DNA from: a virus | Direction: 5' to 3' (one strand) | DNA: 23,391 bases | IMG/VR virus record: IMGVR_UViG_3300037225_000449 | Coordinates: 1 to 23,391 of that record | In this document: piece after piece, positions 7,540 to 12,663 of the stretch | Numbering within the stretch: position 1 is the stretch's first letter | Layout: the number at the start of each line of letters is the position of its first letter | The notes under the pieces: model-generated | Database searches by the model: none | What the model saw: only the letters and a program-made list of their open reading frames with translations | Told to the model about the DNA's origin: nothing | Translations under genes and position numbers: made by a program

Positions 7540-8439
7540 TTATGGCCCGCAAATGCAAGTGTCGGCCGTGGCCGTCGCGCAGGCGACGAATGCACTGGCA
7601 CCGGCATCGAAGCCGATCACACACGCCTTGCCGCCGCACGTGGTATTGCATGCCGTGTTGGCTCCGTTCGCGATCGTCATGGTCATACCGCCCGTCGGCG
7701 AGATTGAGCCGGTGACGCCCAACGTGCTCGGGATGGTGACGGCCCCGGCGGCGGTTACAGTGACAGGCGTGGCGGTCGCACCAATTTTAACGTTCGTGGC
7801 GTTTGTGGCACCGATGGCCAGATCGGCCGCAGTCGACCGGTCAACGCCACCGTTCGCGCGGATAGCCCCGGTCGCGGTCGTCGCGCCAGTGACGGCCAGT
7901 GTGCTGGGCACGGTCACGGCCCCGGCCGGCGTGACGATCACCGGGGTTGCGGTGGCGCCGATATTAATCGCCGTCGCATTGGTGGCACCGACAGCCAGAG
8001 CCGCAGCGGTAGAACGATCGACTCCGCCGTTCGCATAGACTGCCCCGGTAGCAGTCGTGGCGCCGGTGATGGCCACCGTACTCTGCAAGGTGGTGGCCCC
8101 GCTCACTCCCAGCGTGCCGGAGATGCTCGAGTTGCCACCGCTCGCGACCGTGACGCCCTGCCATGTGCTGTTCTCCATGATGTAGATCGCATGGGTGTCC
8201 AAGGCATAAGCGATCGTTCCATCGGTCTGCGCCGTGTCGGCCAGCAGTGCCGAAGCGGTGTCAAACAACCTGGGTTGGCCATAGGTCTTGTCGAGGATGA
8301 GCTTCAAATCGGTGCCAATGAACCCGTGTCGGCCATAGACGGTCCCGAGCTCTGCTTTGAGCAATACCTGCGTGGTGGCCTGCGCCGCGACCGGCACTAG
8401 CCCAAGAGAAATGACGAGAGCAAAAAGGAAATGGCGCAT
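7540..8439 (-). CDS. Exported fibre-like repeat protein in the head cluster
   Basis: A 299-residue protein. The start at 8439 is chosen over an upstream in-frame ATG because TTAGGAGATTTTGAA precedes it and because it gives a classic signal peptide, MRHFLFALVISLGLVPVAAQA, with an AQA cleavage site. After a unique domain (22-110) comes a Gly/Thr/Ala-rich region with two near-identical 59-residue repeats (about 126-184 and 185-243, core 'GATTATGA..ANGGVDRSTAA', 'LA.GATNAT', 'IGATATPV.VT.AGAVT.PSTL.VTG') like the beta-solenoid repeats of tail fibres and trimeric surface proteins. The tail (262-299) is Cys-rich (NTACNTTCGGKAC, DTCICGP). It lies between the MuF and protease genes. It could be a head fibre, an exported host-surface protein or an adhesin; none is certain. 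Confidence 0.7.
   Translation of the reverse strand: MRHFLFALVISLGLVPVAAQATTQVLLKAELGTVYGRHGFIGTDLKLILDKTYGQPRLFDTASALLADTAQTDGTIAYALDTHAIYIMENSTWQGVTVASGGNSSISGTLGVSGATTLQSTVAITGATTATGAVYANGGVDRSTAAALAVGATNATAINIGATATPVIVTPAGAVTVPSTLAVTGATTATGAIRANGGVDRSTAADLAIGATNATNVKIGATATPVTVTAAGAVTIPSTLGVTGSISPTGGMTMTIANGANTACNTTCGGKACVIGFDAGASAFVACATATADTCICGP
7720..8085 (-). repeat. Two tandem 177-bp coding repeats
   Basis: The sequence encoding the fibre-like protein repeats with a 177-bp (59-codon) period; for example the + strand block 'ccggtggcgtg..' style segments around 7741 and 7918 and the junction blocks near 7717, 7891 and 8069 align. Divergence is largely synonymous or conservative, indicating an older duplication under selection rather than a recent slippage event. 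Confidence 0.7.
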
Positions 8440-8499
8440 TTCAAAATCTCCTAAGTGGTTGTCGATCGACTTGGCCAAAGGTACGCGAAAGCACGGGTG

Positions 8500-9315
8500 T
8501 TAGTCAAACACAGCCAAAACCGTACACCGGCACTGAGGATGTGCCGGAGCCGTGTCTATGTCTCCAAGCTCGTCGCTGTGAAATGGCTCATCCATGCCAA
8601 CAATTTGTCCGTCGAGCTCTGCGCAATTTTCACACAGCCTGTATGAGTCGGGGCTGGAATCCCATTGACGTCTCGTGGTGGCCGGCAATTCCCCAGTATC
8701 TACCGCTTCGCGCCATTCATTCCATCTGCCATTCTCGACGGCCGCGCGATTTTCAGTTCTCGAGATATTTTCTACCCGGTAGGCCAGCTGCTTGTTCGCA
8801 TACCGCTCCACCTGCGCGTCCGTCACATCTTCTTGGTCGGCGAAATGCGACACCGCCGACTGCTGCCTGCTGGTCAATCCAACTACGGCCTTCAAGTGCT
8901 GCGCCATTTCCTCCGGACGGGACCCACGCGCGTAGCCATCGGCGATGACCGCGCGGACCACCTCATGTTGCTGCCGCGATAGCTCGACGGCCAAGGCCGC
9001 CGCGTGCTCGTCGATCCATTTCTTGCTTCTGGGATTCAACGCGACCGTAATCTCGGGCGCGCGCTCCACACTCTTCCATGTGCGCGCCCTCCGGCCCGCG
9101 TCGTGCATAATCTGCGCGGCGGCGTTCGTGTACTCGATCCAGAACGTGCGCCATGGTCCCTGAAGATCGCGACGATAGAATTTAGGCAACAGGCCGGCGA
9201 TGACGTCTGCCGATGCCCCGCCGCGCAACATCTCGAGCATGTGCGGAGTGACCGCGCCCCTGGCCAGCCTGACGAACGGGCGGCGTAGAGCCAGCGGGGC
9301 CTCGTCACGGTTCAT
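8500..9315 (-). CDS. MuF-like (SPP1 gp7 family) head morphogenesis protein
   Basis: A 271-residue protein. The C-terminal half holds the family signature: ISRTENRAAVENGRWNEWRE (RTE at 186-188), CENCAELDGQIV (Cys 228 and 231) and AHPQCRCTVLAVF (259-270), the 'RTE...C..C..LDG...PP.HP.CRC' pattern of phage Mu gpF / SPP1 gp7 proteins. These bind the portal and are incorporated in small numbers into proheads, where they aid assembly or genome ejection. The N-terminal 100 residues are basic and helical. The start overlaps the stop of the small gene upstream (ATGA, 9312-9315). No toxin domain is fused to the C-terminus, unlike many Gram-positive relatives. Confidence 0.85.
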   Translation of the reverse strand: MNRDEAPLALRRPFVRLARGAVTPHMLEMLRGGASADVIAGLLPKFYRRDLQGPWRTFWIEYTNAAAQIMHDAGRRARTWKSVERAPEITVALNPRSKKWIDEHAAALAVELSRQQHEVVRAVIADGYARGSRPEEMAQHLKAVVGLTSRQQSAVSHFADQEDVTDAQVERYANKQLAYRVENISRTENRAAVENGRWNEWREAVDTGELPATTRRQWDSSPDSYRLCENCAELDGQIVGMDEPFHSDELGDIDTAPAHPQCRCTVLAVFD

Positions 9316-9521
9316 GCGTGGAATACGGCGGGCGTGAAGATGTCCTCTTCGTCATCGCGATAGTGTGACGGCAGGACGTTGTGGAACTCCGGCGACTTCC
9401 CGATAAAAGCAGTAGGGCGCACGCCGATGTACAGGAGGTAATCACGATCGGTCTTGTGCCGGTACGTATTTTCCCAGCCCTCTTCGTATTCTTTCGTCAC
9501 TGGTCGCGTCATGATGGTCAT
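9312..9521 (-). CDS. Small protein between portal and MuF genes
   Basis: A 69-residue acidic, aromatic-rich protein (MTIMTRPVTKEYEEGWENTY ... DEEDIFTPAVFHA). It overlaps the portal stop by four bases (ATGA, 9518-9521) and the MuF start by four bases, so it is almost certainly translated as part of the head operon; an alternative ATG lies three codons in. No family is recognised. Its C-terminal 'DEEDIF' patch and position suggest a portal or MuF partner, but that is inference. Confidence 0.7.
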   Translation of the reverse strand: MTIMTRPVTKEYEEGWENTYRHKTDRDYLLYIGVRPTAFIGKSPEFHNVLPSHYRDDEEDIFTPAVFHA

Positions 9522-11197
9522 GGTTGTTTATCCTGTGGCGAAACCGGTACGCCTGGCTTCGGCGGCACGACCCCTGGCACAATAGGCGCCTCTTCCTTCT
9601 CGGGTGTCTCCAAAAATTCGGCTGCGTGCGCGTCATCCATGCCTAGCCTTTGGGCGAGCAGTTTCGCCGCCGCCTTCGGCCCGAGCTTCTTCGATGCCAC
9701 GGCCTCGTTGATCTTCAAGATATCGGCCGCCTGGTCTGAACTCAACAAGTTTACCGCGCGGTCGGCTCCCTTCGACGGCGTCGGCGTCGTTAAGTCGTCG
9801 AACACCGCCGTGTCGTCCTCACTCGGTGCCGGCAAGTCCGCTATCTCAAGCACACGCTCCTCGAGCTGGCGATTGGGCGACAAGATGCCGGCGGCCCCCA
9901 CCTTCTGCAAGAACGTGCCGAGCACGTCCAAGTCGGGCTTGTCCAGCTTGCCGTGCTCGAACGTCGGCCACAGATTTCGCGGCACGGCGTTCAAGCGCAT
10001 GATTCGCGGCACCAACGTGCGGTTCAACGTCTCGGCGATGATGTCCAGGTAGTGGGTGAGGCCGAGCATGAACAGGTTGGACTTGCCTTCGAATAGCGAC
10101 TGTGTGCCGACCTTGGATTGGCCTAGCTGAATAAAATCAGATGAGAAGCACGTCAGAATTGACGTGTTGTAGCGAACAATCGCGTCATTGATCGACTGAC
10201 GGCTTCCGCCTGCGCCGCCAGACATGATGGAAAATTTATAACCGGTACTCTTGCCCTCCCCATCGGTCGATGAGGGGATGACGGCGCCCCACCGCTCGTC
10301 CATCTTCACCTGCTGGACCATCGTTTGCAGTGTTTGGAAAAGCTGTTTTTCTCCATTGCTAGCGTCAGGGAGCATGATCTGTGGCGGGACCTCCATGACC
10401 GGCATGCCCGCAAGCGATCGGTCCATAGAAATCGCTTCGATCTCTTCCAAACGTTTTACATAATGAAAAGCGCGCACGGCCGGCCGGAGCACACTATAGC
10501 CCTCGGGGTTGCCCTTGAATGATCTGGTCTTGAAATGAAGTATTTTATCGGCCGGCAGAAACACGGGGCCGTTTCCAGTTTGGTTGTAGATGTCCAGCTG
10601 TATCGCCCCGAAATAATCCCCGCGCCGAGACATAGCCCATTGCCAAATCGTTTCTTGGGCGCGCATTTCCAGGCTGCGAATTCCGAAACGGCCATCGGAA
10701 TATTGGCTGTTGATCATCGGGTCGTCGAGATGCTCGCCCTTGCGGAGTTTCATCACGACCTCAAAAATTGAGAAGCCAAAAATCAGCATGGTAATCACTT
10801 CCGAGATGAAGTCACCCCAGCTATTCTCGGCGTCTCCCATGTTTGATTCGAGGAATTCTTGCTCGGCGGTCGCAGCCGACGTGTCGTTTGCTGATTTCAC
10901 AGACCACGGGCATGCGCGCAGAACGGCCTGCACGATAAACATCACCGCCCCGATGACCGCAGAATCGTCCCACATCGCCCGGTAGTAGTTCTGGCCCTGC
11001 CAGTATCGAAGTTGGCTGAGCCCTTCTTCGAAGATGTAGCCGCTGGCTCTGCGCAGGCCGGTCGTGCCAACGATTGCGGTGGACGGGATGTTGGCGTTGA
11101 TCTGCCGATCGACAAATTGAAGCTCAGGCTTGTTGGTGATATTGGGAACGGTCATTCCGGCGAGGCCGGCATATGGAACAGTGGCTGGGATTTTCAC
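9518..11197 (-). CDS. Portal protein (Mu gp29 / DUF935-like)
   Basis: A 559-residue protein beginning at GTG 11197 with CGGAGATCTTGTT upstream. Portal features of the DUF935-type group are visible: an N-terminal 'WDDSAVIGAVMFIVQAVLRA' then CPWSVK segment, 'MLIFGFSIFEVVMKLR' (about 140-155), the 'DKILHFKTRSFKGNPEGYSV' wing region, 'AGMPVMEVPPQIMLP', a long helical stem with 'MSGGAGGSRQSINDAIVRYN', and the crown helix FMLGLTHYLDIIAETLNRTL then VPRIMRLN. The C-terminal 90 residues carry a Lys/Ala helix and a Pro-rich tail. It forms the dodecameric DNA channel at one capsid vertex. It follows the terminase gene except for the inserted exported-protein and HNH genes. Confidence 0.85.
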   Translation of the reverse strand: MKIPATVPYAGLAGMTVPNITNKPELQFVDRQINANIPSTAIVGTTGLRRASGYIFEEGLSQLRYWQGQNYYRAMWDDSAVIGAVMFIVQAVLRACPWSVKSANDTSAATAEQEFLESNMGDAENSWGDFISEVITMLIFGFSIFEVVMKLRKGEHLDDPMINSQYSDGRFGIRSLEMRAQETIWQWAMSRRGDYFGAIQLDIYNQTGNGPVFLPADKILHFKTRSFKGNPEGYSVLRPAVRAFHYVKRLEEIEAISMDRSLAGMPVMEVPPQIMLPDASNGEKQLFQTLQTMVQQVKMDERWGAVIPSSTDGEGKSTGYKFSIMSGGAGGSRQSINDAIVRYNTSILTCFSSDFIQLGQSKVGTQSLFEGKSNLFMLGLTHYLDIIAETLNRTLVPRIMRLNAVPRNLWPTFEHGKLDKPDLDVLGTFLQKVGAAGILSPNRQLEERVLEIADLPAPSEDDTAVFDDLTTPTPSKGADRAVNLLSSDQAADILKINEAVASKKLGPKAAAKLLAQRLGMDDAHAAEFLETPEKEEAPIVPGVVPPKPGVPVSPQDKQP

Positions 11198-11266
11198 AAC
11201 AAGATCTCCGATCGATCAAGGGCGCTTCTTCGACCGGAGCGCGGTACGCTCCATGTGTAGCACGAA

Positions 11267-12013
11267 CTATGGATGCGGGAAAGCGACAAGGATTTGGCGA
11301 ATCTGGTCGGGGGTGCGGTAGTCGGCGCACGAGCAATTGCTTTTTCTGGAATTATGAGAATGACACAGGGGTTGAAGATTCGTCGAGCGGTTGCTCCCTC
11401 CCAACGACAATGGAACGACATGATCGATCGTGACTCCTCCGCAGCATTCCGCACTGTTTGGATGAAGGCATGTACGACCAAGAATACTCAAGACGATTTT
11501 CAAATCTTTCACACTACAATCCCCCGGGGCGTTTCTCTTGCGGGATAGCCGGCGATGATTGTTTACCCTGACCTGATCTGGATTTGCTATTTGATACGCG
11601 GCCGCACGCGCCTTCACCTTTTCTTGATTGCGCAACCTGTAGGCAAGGCAATAGGCTTTCATTTCTTTTGGATGTGCAATGGCGTATGATTTGCACGCTG
11701 CCGCCACGGCCTTTTTATTTCTCTGCCGCCATGATCTCCCGCGTTGTAAAAATTCTCTCCTTCTGGTGGGATATGCCCATGAATACCAAGCAAACCAAAT
11801 ACACTTCTTTGAGCAATAGATTTTGTCCTTCCTTTTTGCGGAAAAATCTTCTCCGCACCAACAGCACTCTTTTTTCTCTACTGGTTTAGGCGGCCTACGT
11901 GCGGCATCATAGCATCGAGACGAGCAGAAAATTTTATCTTTTCTGCTCGCCGAAAACTCCTTCCCGCACTTCGGATTCGCGCACTCTCTCATGACAACCA
12001 TGACGCGCTCCAT
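11267..12013 (-). CDS. HNH homing endonuclease with two zinc ribbons (intact, free-standing)
   Basis: A 248-residue basic protein. Two N-terminal zinc-ribbon motifs, C11..C16...C30..C34 and C50/C51..C53...C67..C71 (CGKEFSASRKDKIFCSSRC; CGEDFSAKRKDKIYCSKKC), are followed by a Lys/Arg/Ala helical spacer with 'NPDQVRVNNHRRLSRKRNAP' and then the HNH domain (about 180-232) with TIDHVVPLSLGGSNRSTNLQ and CHSHN: DH at 197-198, Asn 212, His 218/220. A conserved tail ADYRTPDQIRQILVAF ends the protein. The start could be 12013 (shares one base with the upstream stop) or the ATG at 12001, which has GGAG six bases upstream. The gene is visibly more AT-rich than its neighbours, as expected for an invading element. 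Confidence 0.85.
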   Translation of the reverse strand: MERVMVVMRECANPKCGKEFSASRKDKIFCSSRCYDAARRPPKPVEKKECCWCGEDFSAKRKDKIYCSKKCIWFAWYSWAYPTRRREFLQRGRSWRQRNKKAVAAACKSYAIAHPKEMKAYCLAYRLRNQEKVKARAAAYQIANPDQVRVNNHRRLSRKRNAPGDCSVKDLKIVLSILGRTCLHPNSAECCGGVTIDHVVPLSLGGSNRSTNLQPLCHSHNSRKSNCSCADYRTPDQIRQILVAFPHP

Positions 12014-12522
12014 CAGAACGCTGGCTCAATCACGATCGCCTGACGCGAGCCCATAATGGTCTTGTAGACGCGCGTTCCGACCACGACGACATAATCAGCC
12101 ACGACCGGCAGCGGCGAGTGCTCCATGATCGGCTTCTTGCTGTGCTGCAACAAAAACACGGTTCCTTCGTATGACGAGTAGAGCGCCGTGTGCTCATCGA
12201 TCACCTGAAACGCCCGGATCTTGTCGTCAAGGCTTTCGCCCATCCCGTCCTCGCCACCTGTTTCTATGGCAATCTTTTTGATCTGGTCGATGGTGTCAAT
12301 ACCGCGCTTCAAATTCTCTGCCAACTGCATCAAGCCGTGCCCAAACACCACAGCTTTACACCCGTGCTTTTTTGCTTTCGCCACAATCTCTGCCTGTCCT
12401 GCCTCCACAATCCCTTTGAACAACTCTTGCGCTTGCGCCTTGTCCGCATCGGTTGCCGGATCCTCTTGTGCATGCGCCGAACAACACAAAACCACCGCGA
12501 TAGCTGCAACTATTTTTCTCAT
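12013..12522 (-). CDS. Exported protein of unknown function, inserted between terminase and portal
   Basis: A 169-residue protein with a Sec signal peptide, MRKIVAAIAVVLCCSAHAQE (cleavage after AHA). The mature part is helical (ATDADKAQAQELFKGIVEAG) and then strand-rich (DEHTALYSSYEGTVFLLQ, VVADYVVVVGTRVYKTIMG); a single Cys lies at 'KHGCKAVVF'. GATGAGG precedes the ATG. It has its own predicted promoter right at the terminase stop and a structured 110-base leader, unlike the packed genes around it. A separately transcribed exported protein inside the structural module is the profile of a moron gene (lysogenic conversion or superinfection exclusion), but no family is recognised. Confidence 0.75.
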   Translation of the reverse strand: MRKIVAAIAVVLCCSAHAQEDPATDADKAQAQELFKGIVEAGQAEIVAKAKKHGCKAVVFGHGLMQLAENLKRGIDTIDQIKKIAIETGGEDGMGESLDDKIRAFQVIDEHTALYSSYEGTVFLLQHSKKPIMEHSPLPVVADYVVVVGTRVYKTIMGSRQAIVIEPAF

Positions 12523-12538
12523 GACAACCTCATCGGGT

Positions 12539-12597
12539 CACGACCCAAGGCGCCGGCAAGGCTGCTACACCCGGACGCCGAGCGCCGAGGGTCGTGT
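12539..12597 (-). promoter_or_regulatory. Inverted repeat in the leader of the exported-protein gene
   Basis: CACGACCC (12539-12546) and GGGTCGTG (12590-12597) are perfect 8-bp complements within the predicted untranslated leader; the near copy also forms GGGTCACGACCC next to the ribosome site. In RNA the long hairpin would end about eight bases from the Shine-Dalgarno sequence, so it may modulate translation. No known riboswitch is recognised. Confidence 0.4.
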
Positions 12598-12628
12598 CAG
12601 TCTGTTGTTGTAGTTCCCGAGTGTAGCA
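12563..12628. repeat. TGCTACAC / GTGTAGCA inverted repeat pair
   Basis: TGCTACAC at 12563-12570 and GTGTAGCA at 12621-12628 are perfect complements about 58 bp apart, spanning the transcription start of the promoter at 12636-12663. A longer version of the same half-site pair (TGCTACAGCGA / TCGCTGTAGCA) occurs at 22636-22696 in the other large regulatory gap, suggesting one DNA-binding protein for both. Confidence 0.45.
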
Positions 12629-12635
12629 TGCTTGG

Positions 12636-12663
12636 AGTTTAGCACATCCGGTGCAAATGTCAA
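12636..12663 (-). promoter_or_regulatory. Sigma70-like promoter with operator dyad (copy 1)
   Basis: Minus strand: TTGACA (12663-12658), 16-bp spacer, TAAACT (12641-12636). The TGA within TTGACA is the stop codon of the large terminase gene. Between and overlapping the core elements is the dyad TTGCAC-N5-GTGCTA, shared with the promoters at 16050 and 17780. It should drive the exported-protein gene at 12522. An ATG six bases after the -10 opens a 10-codon frame. Confidence 0.7.

Noticed and set aside
8470-8510. A fourth operator-bearing promoter before the fibre-like gene (TTGACT ... AACACCCGTGC)
   Set aside because: The dyad spacing differs by three bases from the other copies, and no acceptable -10 box lies 16-18 bp downstream.
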